The translations under genes were made by a program, and so were the position numbers. This document shows, piece by piece, positions 34,973-42,813 of a stretch of 48,866 nt of DNA. Each line of letters starts with the position of its first letter. Position 1 is the first letter of the stretch. The notes below the pieces were generated by a model, which saw nothing but the letters and a program-made list of their open reading frames with translations, did not search any database and was not told where the DNA came from. The DNA is taken from NCBI RefSeq assembly GCF_002834145.1, contig NZ_PHNT01000009.1, positions 84,324-133,189 on the forward strand. The letters run 5' to 3'. The DNA comes from Roseovarius salinarum (GTDB lineage Bacteria; Pseudomonadota; Alphaproteobacteria; Rhodobacterales; Rhodobacteraceae).

Positions 34973-35153
34973 GGGCGCGGTGTGGCGCATGGGCGCGCGG
35001 GCGTCAATCACCGCGGGCCTGCCGGCGCCCCGACGGCACGTTGCGCCTTTTCAACCCGCGGTCCCCGTGCTATCGGACCCGCGATCCGGAACCGGCCGGG
35101 CACCCCGGCCCGGACCGCACCACCACATGAATCTGCGCGAAAGAGGGGCTGAC

Positions 35154-35576
35154 ATGGCTGTCGAACGCACGCTGAGCATCATCAAACCCGATGCCACCAC
35201 CCGAAACCTGACCGGCAAGATCAACGCCAAGTTCGAGGAGGCGGGGCTGCGCATCATCGCGCAGAAACGCATCAAGCTGACCAAGGAACAGGCCAGTGTC
35301 TTCTACGCCGTGCACAAGGAGCGCCCGTTCTACGACGAGCTGTGCGAGTTCATGGCCAGCGCACCGGTCGTCGTGCAGGTGCTCGAGGGCGAGAACGCGA
35401 TCGCCCGCAACCGCGAGGTGATGGGCGCCACCAACCCCGCCGAGGCCGCACCCGGCACCATCCGCGCGGAATACGCGGAATCGGTTGGCGAGAACTCGGT
35501 CCACGGCTCCGATGCGCCGGAGACGGCCGCCGAGGAAATCGCCTATTTCTTCTCGGGGCTCGAACTGGTGGGCTGA
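35154..35576 (+). CDS. ndk: Nucleoside diphosphate kinase
   Basis: A 140-residue enzyme that balances NTP and dNTP pools using [23 protein letters not shown] is the start, and [20 protein letters not shown] precedes the active-site block [20 protein letters not shown], where His is the phospho-acceptor (family: NAVHGSD). The ATG at 35154 has the ribosome site agagggg upstream. A clear terminator follows. Confidence 0.97.
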   Translation: MAVERTLSIIKPDATTRNLTGKINAKFEEAGLRIIAQKRIKLTKEQASVFYAVHKERPFYDELCEFMASAPVVVQVLEGENAIARNREVMGATNPAEAAPGTIRAEYAESVGENSVHGSDAPETAAEEIAYFFSGLELVG

Positions 35577-35610
35577 GCCCGGTCAGCAACGCACGACGCG
35601 CGAAATCGAG

Positions 35611-35640
35611 GGCCGCATCCGCTTGGGGTGCGGTCTTTTT
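35611..35640 (+). terminator. Rho-independent terminator of ndk
   Basis: gccgcatcc (35612-35620) pairs with gggtgcggt (35626-35634, with G-T pairs) around a 5-nt loop, and cttttt follows. It begins 35 bases after the ndk stop. Confidence 0.85.
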
Positions 35641-35657
35641 CGTGTTCGCCCCGCCGC

Positions 35658-35819
35658 TCAGATGGCGGCGAAATCGTTGAAGACCTGCCGCGAAACCGTC
35701 TTGGGCGTGGGCTGCGCGCCCGCCTGGGCGGGCGTCCTCGGCGGATTGGGCTCGCGTTGGGTCTGCTGGCCCGCCTCGCCGGCGGCGGGTGTTTGGGGCG
35801 ATTGGGCTGCTCGTGCCAT
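35658..35819 (-). CDS. Possible 53-residue Pro/Gln-rich small protein
   Basis: A complete reading frame on the minus strand encodes MARAAQSPQTPAAGEAGQQT at the start, a Pro/Ala/Gln-rich middle, and the tail KTVSRQVFNDFAAI. A ribosome site (cggag) lies 7 bases before the ATG. It stops 18 bases from the ndk terminator. Low complexity and high GC make chance reading frames likely here, but the ordered last 14 residues and the ribosome site favour a real gene. No family recognised. Confidence 0.45.
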   Translation of the reverse strand: MARAAQSPQTPAAGEAGQQTQREPNPPRTPAQAGAQPTPKTVSRQVFNDFAAI

Positions 35820-35947
35820 GGGTCTGCTCCGTGTTGGCGGCGCAGGCCGGGGCGGGCAGCGCCCGACCGGCGCCTCTGGTTATCCCTCCAGTCTCGCGCG
35901 GGATCCTGCCGGGGGCGGGGAAAAACGGTGGCGTTTTCGGGGCTGTC

Positions 35948-37000
35948 TCATGCGTCCATCCTGTCGATCACGGTCACGCCGCGCCCGGCGAAACCGTCCA
36001 TCTCGCGCAGCGCGCCCTCGGCCTGCGACAACGCGATGCGGCGCGTCACCAGCCGCGCAGGGTCCATCCGGCCGGCCGCGATCATCTCGAACAGCGCCGC
36101 GAACCTGTGCGCACCGATGCCGCGCGTGCCGTGCAGGGTGAGTTGCCGCGCGTAGACGAGATCGAGCAGCGGTAGCGGCGGATTGGCGTGGCCGCCCACC
36201 GGCATCCCGATCTGGACGTGCCGGCCCAGCTTGCGCAGGCCGCGCAGCGAGGCCTCGAACGTCTCGGTCCGGCCCAGAGCCTCCACGCTGACATGCGCCC
36301 CGCCGCCGGTCATGTCCTGCACCGCCGCGCCGACGTCACCACCCGCCTTGCCCGCGTCCAGCGTGGCATCGGCGCCCAGCGCGTCGGCCATGTCCAGCGA
36401 GCCGGGGTCGATGTCGACCGCCAACACCCGGGCGCCAAGGGCCGCGCCGATCATGACCGCCGACAGCCCGACGCCGCCGCACCCATGCACCGCCAGCCAT
36501 TCGCCCGGCCGCAGCGCCGCACGGTCCACCACGCCGCGGAAGGCGGTCGTCACCCGGCATCCCATGCCGGCGGCGGCGGCGTAATCCACCCTGTCGGGCA
36601 GGCGGACGAGATTGTAGTCCGCCCAGGGGATCGCCACTCGCTCGGCGAAGGCGCCCCAGACGGTGAAGCCGATCACGGTCTGCCCCGCGCAGACGGTGGG
36701 CTCGCCGCCGCGGCAGTCCGCGCAGGTGCCACAGCCCAGGATGAAAGGGGCGGTCACCCGGTCGCCGGGGCGGAAGGCATGGCACTCCGGCCCGGTCTCG
36801 ATGACCTCGCCGGCGAATTCGTGCCCCATGACGTGGGGCAACGCGACATCGGGGTCCGCGCCTTTCCAGGCGTGGTGGTCCGAGCGGCACACGCCGCAGG
36901 CTTGCACCGCCACCACGGCCCCGTCGCGCGGGCAGGTCGGGTCGGGCACCTGCGAAATGTCGATCGGACCGTCGAATTCGGTGATCAGGGCGGCTTTCAT
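35948..37000 (-). CDS. Zinc-dependent alcohol dehydrogenase (MDR family)
   Basis: A 350-residue medium-chain dehydrogenase. The catalytic zinc site is ACGVCRSDHHAW and GHEFAGEV; the structural zinc uses CGTCADCRGGEPTVC (four Cys). The NAD-binding fold begins VHGCGGVGLSAVMIG. The ATG at 37000 begins MKAALITEFDGPIDI, the typical start. Substrate specificity is unknown; the closest resemblance is to general alcohol/aldehyde dehydrogenases of this class. It is divergent from the M24-family gene across 217 bases, a gap with no recognised element. Confidence 0.92.
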   Translation of the reverse strand: MKAALITEFDGPIDISQVPDPTCPRDGAVVAVQACGVCRSDHHAWKGADPDVALPHVMGHEFAGEVIETGPECHAFRPGDRVTAPFILGCGTCADCRGGEPTVCAGQTVIGFTVWGAFAERVAIPWADYNLVRLPDRVDYAAAAGMGCRVTTAFRGVVDRAALRPGEWLAVHGCGGVGLSAVMIGAALGARVLAVDIDPGSLDMADALGADATLDAGKAGGDVGAAVQDMTGGGAHVSVEALGRTETFEASLRGLRKLGRHVQIGMPVGGHANPPLPLLDLVYARQLTLHGTRGIGAHRFAALFEMIAAGRMDPARLVTRRIALSQAEGALREMDGFAGRGVTVIDRMDA

Positions 37001-37217
37001 CGGGCCTCCGGGCAATGCGTGTGGCGCCAGACTAGGCCTGCACCGGGTGGCCCTGTGGCCGGTTCGCGACATCGCGTGTCGCATCCACGCCGTCGGCTTC
37101 GGGACATGCGGCGCGGGTGCCGGGCGCAAGACCCGGTTGTCGCGCAACGGCCCCGTCGCCTAGCGTGCGCTTGGGCGGCCGCCGTGCCGCGGGCCACCAG
37201 GCGAAGGGAGACGTCTC

Positions 37218-38375
37218 ATGTTGGAGCAGGCGAGGGCGCGCACGCGCGAACTGCAGGACCGGATGCGGCGGGCGGGCATCGAACGGGCGATCTTCACCGA
37301 CGAAAGCTCGATCGCCTACCTCGCCGGCTTCTGGGGCTACCTGGGGGTGGAATTCGGGCGGCCCACCGTGCTGATCGTCGAGGCCGATGCCGCGCCGGTG
37401 GTCGTCACGCCGCTGATGGAATCCCAGATGGTGGCGGCCATGACATGGGTCGACGACGTGCGGGCATGGGAGGATTCGGGCCCGCGCCGCTGGCCCCGCG
37501 TGCTGGGCGACGTGCTGGGCGAGGCGCCGGGAGAGCTGTGGGTGGAGCGCGACCAGCTGCCCGCCATCCTGCGCAACTGGATCGACGACACCTACCCGGG
37601 CACGCGGCTGCGCGACATTTCCCCGGTGCTGGGCGCGATGCGGATGATCAAGTCGTCCTTCGAGATCGCCGTGATGAAGCAGGCCGGCGAGATCGCGGGG
37701 GCGATGATGCGCGCGGCCCATGATTCACTGCGCGAGGGCGCGCGCGAATACGAGTCCGCGGTCGCCGTGATCGAGGCGGGCTCGCGCAAGGCGGCGGGGT
37801 TCCTGACCGACGCGGGCTGGGAACGGTTCGTCTCTCCCATGATCCACAACCTGCAGATCGTGCAGAGCGGGGCGGATACCGCGATGGTGCACCGCCGCGC
37901 CAGTGTGAAGGCCTATGAACGCGGCGACCCCGTCTACTTCTGTTTCTGCAACATGGCCCAGTTCAAGCAGTACAAGCTGGGCTTCGACCGGATGTTCCAC
38001 GTTGGCGAGGCGACCGACGAGGCGGCGCGCGTCCAGCAGGCGGCGATCGATGCGCAGCAGGCTGCCATCGCCGCGATCCGGCCCGGTGTCGCGGCCGAGG
38101 AGGTCGCCGCCGCCGCCGACGAGGTTTACCGCGCCCGTGGCTACGAGACCGGCTACCGCACGGGCCGCTCCATCGGGGTTGCCTACCTCGAGGCGCCCGA
38201 GCTCAAGGCCGGCGACACGACCACGCTGCGGCCCGGCATGACCTTCGCCGTGGACGGGGGCATCTCGGTCGACGGGCGGGTGGCCGGGCGTATCGGAGAT
38301 TCGGTCGTCGTTACCGAAACGGGCTGCGAGTACCTCACCGAGTACCCGCGCCGGATCCTGCTGAGCCGCGGCTAG
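37218..38375 (+). CDS. M24-fold (creatinase/DoeA-like) protein lacking the metal ligands
   Basis: A 385-residue protein with the creatinase N-domain (about 1-135) and the pita-bread C-domain. Catalytic metal ligands of M24 peptidases are replaced. The IDxG/SDxTR block is FCFCNMAQFKQYKLGFDRMF. The usual GHGIG histidine is Arg317 (YRTGRSIG). The first glutamate is Asp346 (VDGGISV), and the last is Gly360 (RIGD instead of RIED). Creatinase and ectoine hydrolase DoeA are known metal-free members, so a hydrolase of a small C-N compound is more likely than a peptidase. It is not DddP-like by these residues. No ectoine genes are adjacent. Confidence 0.85.
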   Translation: MLEQARARTRELQDRMRRAGIERAIFTDESSIAYLAGFWGYLGVEFGRPTVLIVEADAAPVVVTPLMESQMVAAMTWVDDVRAWEDSGPRRWPRVLGDVLGEAPGELWVERDQLPAILRNWIDDTYPGTRLRDISPVLGAMRMIKSSFEIAVMKQAGEIAGAMMRAAHDSLREGAREYESAVAVIEAGSRKAAGFLTDAGWERFVSPMIHNLQIVQSGADTAMVHRRASVKAYERGDPVYFCFCNMAQFKQYKLGFDRMFHVGEATDEAARVQQAAIDAQQAAIAAIRPGVAAEEVAAAADEVYRARGYETGYRTGRSIGVAYLEAPELKAGDTTTLRPGMTFAVDGGISVDGRVAGRIGDSVVVTETGCEYLTEYPRRILLSRG

Positions 38376-38566
38376 AGTTCGCCACCTGACAACAGGTTCC
38401 CGGGCCCGCCTGTGGTGCGCCGCCGGGCGCTCGCACGATGCTCCGAGGGGCGGCCATGCGGGACCTTCCCGCTGTTCGGCCCCGGTGCGCGGACAGTGCC
38501 CCGCCCGAGTGGTGCATCAGGCCGTCCGCGGAGCGTTTGGCCCGGCGCGTCGCGCGGCCCGTTACG

Positions 38567-38977
38567 CTACACCGCCGCGAGCACGCCTCCCGAAACGACG
38601 AGAGCGGTGAGCGCGGCTGCCTGGCGCCAGGGCGTGCGCACGCCGGTGCGGCGTTCCGCCTGCCAGCCGACGAAGCCGCCGGGCACGCCGGCCACCAGGG
38701 CCATGCCGGTGGCGATCGCCGCCGCCGGCCCGGACCCGGCCAGCACCGGCCCCGCGGCGAGCGCGCCGATGCCAAGCGCGACCGATGTCAATACCGCGCC
38801 GATGATGACGTAGAGCGCGCGAAAGATGTGTTTCACCGGTTCGATGTCGTCCAGGCCGTCATGCGCCAGGATCTGCCGGTGATAGTCGGCCGGTGCCGGA
38901 CCGAGAAGGTACTTCGCTGCCAGCGCGAGAAGCCCCAACGCCGCCAGTCCGAAAAGCAATGCCGTGATGAGCATCAC
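38567..38977 (-). CDS. Small integral membrane protein of unknown function
   Basis: A 136-residue protein with about four hydrophobic helices: residues 3-22, 53-75, 80-97 and 118-136. Between the first two is a polar segment, LLGPAPADYHRQILAHDGLD, followed by IEPVKHIFRALYVIIGA. No known motif is seen. Similar small membrane proteins occur widely in Rhodobacteraceae. It is alone, facing away from the SelD fusion. Confidence 0.7.
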   Translation of the reverse strand: MMLITALLFGLAALGLLALAAKYLLGPAPADYHRQILAHDGLDDIEPVKHIFRALYVIIGAVLTSVALGIGALAAGPVLAGSGPAAAIATGMALVAGVPGGFVGWQAERRTGVRTPWRQAAALTALVVSGGVLAAV

Positions 38978-39436
38978 CGCCCCCCGTTTTTTTGCGACAT
39001 GGCGACCAAAGTAGCACGCCTGTCAAACGGTCTTGCCCAAGTGTGCCGCGTCGAGGGTCGCGGTGCTGCCGTCACCGCTCCTTGGAAACGCTTTTCGAAC
39101 CGAGGTGTCCTCTGCAACCCATCGGCAACGCACGGCGCCCCTTGCACGCAAGTCCGTCGGGCGTCGTTCGCCTGCGGATGCCCGTCGATCGGGAACCGCG
39201 GACGAACTGCTCGAACCGTGCGCCGCCGGCCCTGAGGGGCCGGGGCTGCCGTCACGCATGGGCGAAGCCGTCATGGGGCCTTGTCGCCCGGGGGCGCTGG
39301 GCCGGTGCCGATACGCCGCGTCCATCGGGGATCTCGTGTCGGGCGAGGGCACCAGCCGCCCTGCGCACGCTTCCGTGACCGCCTCGGGCATTTTGCCCAC
39401 TGGCCCCTTGCGCGGGCAGGGGATAGAGACGGGCGC
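38978..39436. other. 459-base region without a recognised gene
   Basis: This stretch lies between the divergent membrane-protein gene and the SelD fusion. Frames open here are low-complexity, Arg-rich and overlap on both strands, with no family resemblance. A search by eye for a tRNA-Sec (long acceptor and variable arm, TCA anticodon) found none. A short GC hairpin occurs near 39229-39246. The leader of selD is probably within it. Confidence 0.6.
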
Positions 39437-41629
39437 ATGGACCCACAGGTGCCCCTGACCCGCGATCTCGTCTTCATTGGCGGCGGCCACGCGCATGCGC
39501 TGGTGCTGCGCCGCTGGGGCATGGCGCCGCTGCCGGGCGCCCGGCTCACGGTGATCGACCCGAACCCCAAGGCGCCCTATACCGGCATGCTGCCCGGCTT
39601 CGTGGCCGGCCACTATACCCGTGACGCGCTGGACATCGACCTTGTGCGGCTGGCGCGTTTCGCCGGCGCGCGGCTGGTCCAGGGGCGGGCTGTCGGGCTC
39701 GATCCCTCGACGCGGCGCGTGCATGTCGCGGGGCGGCCCGACATCGCCTATGACGTGCTGTCCATCGACATCGGAATCACGTCGCACATGTCCGAGGTGC
39801 CGGGGTTCGCCGACCACGCGATCGCCGCCAAGCCGCTGGGCCCCTTCGCCGACCGGTGGCACGCTTTCCTGACAAAGGCGACCGACGGCGATCTGCCGCC
39901 CGAGGTCGCGGTGATCGGCGGTGGCGTGGCCGGGGTGGAGCTGGCGCTGGCGATGCATCACCGGCTGGCGGGGCTGTCGAGAACGCCGCCCAGGGTGCGG
40001 GTGCTCGAGGCGGGGGCGCCGCTGCAGGGCACCGCCGCCGGCACGCGGCGCGCGCTGGAACGTGCCATGCGGCGGCGCGGGATCGAGATGGTGACAGGGG
40101 CCGGCGTGGCGGAGGTCACGCCGGGCGCGGTGTGCCTGACGGATGGCCGCGAGATCCCGGCCGCATTGACGGTGGGGGCCGCCGGTGCGCGGCCGTGGCC
40201 CTGGCTTGCCGACACCGGCCTGCCGCTGCACGAGGGGTTCATCAAGGTCGATGACACCCTGCGCGTCGAGGGCACGCCCGAGATCCACGCCGCCGGCGAT
40301 TGCGCGCACCTGACCCATGCGCCGCGCCCCAAGGCGGGCGTCTATGCCGTGCGCGCGGCGCCGGTACTGTACCAGAACCTGCGCGCCGCGCTGGCGGGGC
40401 ACACACCGCGCCGGTTCCGCCCGCAGCGCGATTTCCTCAAGCTGGTGTCGATGGGCGGCCGGCAGGCCGTGGCAGACAAGGGCGGGCTTGGCGTGCATCT
40501 GCCCGGCCTCTGGCACTGGAAGGACCGGATCGACCGGCGATTCATGGACAGGTTCCGTGCGCTGCCCGAGATGCCCGCGCCGACACTTCCGCGCGAGGCG
40601 GCGCAGGGCGTGCAGGCCGAGCTGGAGGGGCACGCTGTCATCTGCGGCGGATGCGGCGCCAAGGTGGGGCCGGGCGCGTTGGCCGAAACGCTGGATGGCC
40701 TCGCCGCACCGCGTCGGGCGGACGTGCTCAGCCGCCCCGGCGACGACGCGGGCGTGCTCGTGATCGGCGGGCAGCGGCAGTTGCTCAGCACCGATCACCT
40801 GCGCGCGTTTTCCGAGGATCCATGGATGATGGCGCGCATCGCCGCCGTTCACGCGCTGGGCGATGTCTGGGCCATGGGCGCGGCACCGCAGGCGGCTTTG
40901 CTCAATATCGTGCTGCCGCGCATGACCGAGCGCCTGCAGCGGCGCACACTGCGCGAGATCATGGCGGGGGCCGAGGGCGTGATGGCCGATGCCGGTGCCG
41001 AGATCATCGGCGGGCACACGACGCAGGGCGCGGAGACGACGATCGGGGTCACGGTGACGGGCATGGCCGAGGCGGACCCCATCGGGTTGGACGGCGCCCG
41101 ACCGGGGGACGCGTTGATCCTGACCAAGCCGCTGGGCACAGGGGTGATCCTTGCCGCCGAGATGGCCACCCGCGCCGACGGCGACACGGTCGTCGCCGCG
41201 TTCGGGTCGATGGCCCGCCCGCTTGCCATCGACGCTGCGCAATTGCGTGGCGCCCATGCCATGACAGATGTCACGGGCTTCGGTTTGGCGGGGCACCTGC
41301 TGGCGATCTGCCGGGCCAGCGGTTGTGGCGCGGAATTGAGCCTGGACGCGCTGCCGCTGCTGCCTGGGGCCGCACGCTTGCTGGCCGCGGGGGAGCGCGC
41401 GTCGCTTCACGCGGCGAACGCGGCGCATGTCGCGCCACATCTGTCAGGCGGCGACGACGGAGATCCGGCCCGTCGGGCGGCGCTGTTCGATCCGCAGACG
41501 GCCGGTGGCCTGTTGGCCGCCGTCGCGCCCGGGCAGGCCGAGGCGGCACTGGCGGGCCTGTGCGCGCAGGATTTGCCCGCCGTGCGGATCGGCACCGTGA
41601 CGGAAGGCGGCGGGATCGTGCTCGTCTAG
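39437..41629 (+). CDS. selD: Selenophosphate synthetase fused to an NADH-dehydrogenase-like domain
   Basis: A 730-residue fusion. Residues 1-380 are a type-II NADH dehydrogenase-like flavoprotein: FAD loop VFIGGGHAHALVL, NAD loop VAVIGGGVAGVELALAM and the late FAD block IHAAGDCAHL. Residues from about 395 form SelD, which makes selenophosphate from selenide and ATP. The catalytic position is Cys406 with Lys409 (CGGCGAKVG), encoded by TGC, so it is not a selenoprotein. ADAGAEIIGGHTTQGAET and ITDVTGFGLAGHLL-like blocks are conserved. The flavoprotein part may reduce selenium compounds to selenide in place; that is inference. The gene meets mnmH tail to tail with overlapping stops. Confidence 0.94.
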   Translation: MDPQVPLTRDLVFIGGGHAHALVLRRWGMAPLPGARLTVIDPNPKAPYTGMLPGFVAGHYTRDALDIDLVRLARFAGARLVQGRAVGLDPSTRRVHVAGRPDIAYDVLSIDIGITSHMSEVPGFADHAIAAKPLGPFADRWHAFLTKATDGDLPPEVAVIGGGVAGVELALAMHHRLAGLSRTPPRVRVLEAGAPLQGTAAGTRRALERAMRRRGIEMVTGAGVAEVTPGAVCLTDGREIPAALTVGAAGARPWPWLADTGLPLHEGFIKVDDTLRVEGTPEIHAAGDCAHLTHAPRPKAGVYAVRAAPVLYQNLRAALAGHTPRRFRPQRDFLKLVSMGGRQAVADKGGLGVHLPGLWHWKDRIDRRFMDRFRALPEMPAPTLPREAAQGVQAELEGHAVICGGCGAKVGPGALAETLDGLAAPRRADVLSRPGDDAGVLVIGGQRQLLSTDHLRAFSEDPWMMARIAAVHALGDVWAMGAAPQAALLNIVLPRMTERLQRRTLREIMAGAEGVMADAGAEIIGGHTTQGAETTIGVTVTGMAEADPIGLDGARPGDALILTKPLGTGVILAAEMATRADGDTVVAAFGSMARPLAIDAAQLRGAHAMTDVTGFGLAGHLLAICRASGCGAELSLDALPLLPGAARLLAAGERASLHAANAAHVAPHLSGGDDGDPARRAALFDPQTAGGLLAAVAPGQAEAALAGLCAQDLPAVRIGTVTEGGGIVLV

Positions 41630-42687
41630 CCCTTCGCGGCGTCGTGAAGCGCGGTCTCGAGACGTGGCAACGCGGTGGCCAGCGTGGCGTCGTCCAGCGC
41701 GTCGAGGTCGATGCGCGCGACCGGCGGCTTGCCCTGCCGCCGCCGAACCCGGGCATAGCCCGGGTCGTAGTGGTCGCGGATGAGCGCATGGGCGAGTTCG
41801 GTGTAGTCGCCCGCGCGCGCCATGGCCTGCCAGGCGTCGACGCGCGCGTGGCCCTGCAGCTTGCGCAACGCGTCAAGGCGCCCGACCAGCCGCTCGGGCG
41901 CCTCGGTGACATCGGCGTAGGCACGCGCGAGGTAGCACGCGCGCTCCGACGCGGGGGCCCTGACTTCCACCAGGGGCGCGGCGCGCATCGCCTGCCACAG
42001 CGCGGGCGGCACGATGCGCTGCCCCACCTTGTTCGACTCGGCCTCGATCACCACCGGGCGCGCCGGATCGAGCCGGGCGAGCGCTTGCGCGATTCGCCCT
42101 TCGAACAGTTTCTGCGTTGGCTGTCCGCCCGGCATGGCGCCCAGCGCGGAGCCACGGTGGTTGGCCAGCCCCTCGAGGTCGACCACCTGCCAGCCCCGGT
42201 CGGCCAGAAGCGCCAACAGGCGCGTCTTGGCCGTACCGGTGTTGCCGTCCAGCAGAACCGGCCGCAGGTCCAGCGGCCGGTCGTAGAGCAGCCGCACCAC
42301 GAGGCGCCGGTAGGCACGGTAGCCCCCGTCGAGAACACGCGCCCGCCAGCCGATCTGTTGCAGGATCGAGGCGAAGGCGCCCGAGCGCTGCCCGCCGCGC
42401 CAGCAATAGACCAGCGGACGCCAGCCGCCGTCCTTGTCGCGCAGCGGTCCCTCCAGGTGGCGCGCCACGTTGCGCGCGACGTGGGCCGCGCCGATCTTTC
42501 GGGCAAGGAAACGGTCCTGCCGGACGTAGATCGTGCCGACCTCGGCGCGCTCGGCATCGCTGAGCGATGGAAGGTTCATCGCACCGGGCAGGTGATCCTC
42601 GGCGAACTCGGCGGGCGAGCGGGCGTCGATCACCGTATCGGCGGGCAGCCGGGCCAGATCGTCGAGGCTGTTCAGCGTCAGGTGCAT
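41626..42687 (-). CDS. mnmH: tRNA 2-selenouridine synthase
   Basis: A 353-residue enzyme that replaces sulfur by selenium in the wobble 2-thiouridine of Lys, Glu and Gln tRNAs. The rhodanese domain (1-120) has DARSPAEFAEDHLPGAMNLP and active Cys95 in VYCWRGGQRSGAF. The P-loop domain has LLDGNTGTAKTRLL (about 139-152). Selenophosphate from the neighbouring SelD is the donor. The ATG at 42687 gives the usual N-terminus and length. Its stop shares the CTAG palindrome with the selD stop. Confidence 0.95.
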   Translation of the reverse strand: MHLTLNSLDDLARLPADTVIDARSPAEFAEDHLPGAMNLPSLSDAERAEVGTIYVRQDRFLARKIGAAHVARNVARHLEGPLRDKDGGWRPLVYCWRGGQRSGAFASILQQIGWRARVLDGGYRAYRRLVVRLLYDRPLDLRPVLLDGNTGTAKTRLLALLADRGWQVVDLEGLANHRGSALGAMPGGQPTQKLFEGRIAQALARLDPARPVVIEAESNKVGQRIVPPALWQAMRAAPLVEVRAPASERACYLARAYADVTEAPERLVGRLDALRKLQGHARVDAWQAMARAGDYTELAHALIRDHYDPGYARVRRRQGKPPVARIDLDALDDATLATALPRLETALHDAAKG

Positions 42688-42715
42688 GGGCGTGGTATCT
42701 AGGAGATATGCCGCT

Positions 42716-42765
42716 CCCGCGCCAGAGGCGGGACCGTCGCTGGCGGCTTCCGCCTCTGGCGCGGG
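42716..42765. promoter_or_regulatory. Perfect 16-bp inverted repeat in the divergent mnmH / DprE-type operon region
   Basis: cccgcgccagaggcgg (42716-42731) is matched exactly by ccgcctctggcgcggg (42750-42765), with an 18-nt spacer. Both flanking genes point away, so it is not a terminator. It lies 29 bases upstream of mnmH and 48 upstream of the operon start. It may be a leader hairpin for the operon, or a large operator. Confidence 0.75.
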
Positions 42766-42813
42766 CGTGCTACCGTGCCGACGACGGCAAAAAGGGCAGG
42801 GCGGAAAACCTTT

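Noticed and set aside
37218..38375. Xaa-Pro aminopeptidase or DMSP lyase DddP
   Set aside because: Both need metal ligands (Asp, Asp, His, Glu, Glu pattern) that are replaced here.
38978..39436. tRNA-Sec next to selD
   Set aside because: No TTCGA-type T-loop with matching stems, long variable arm or TCA anticodon could be found by eye.
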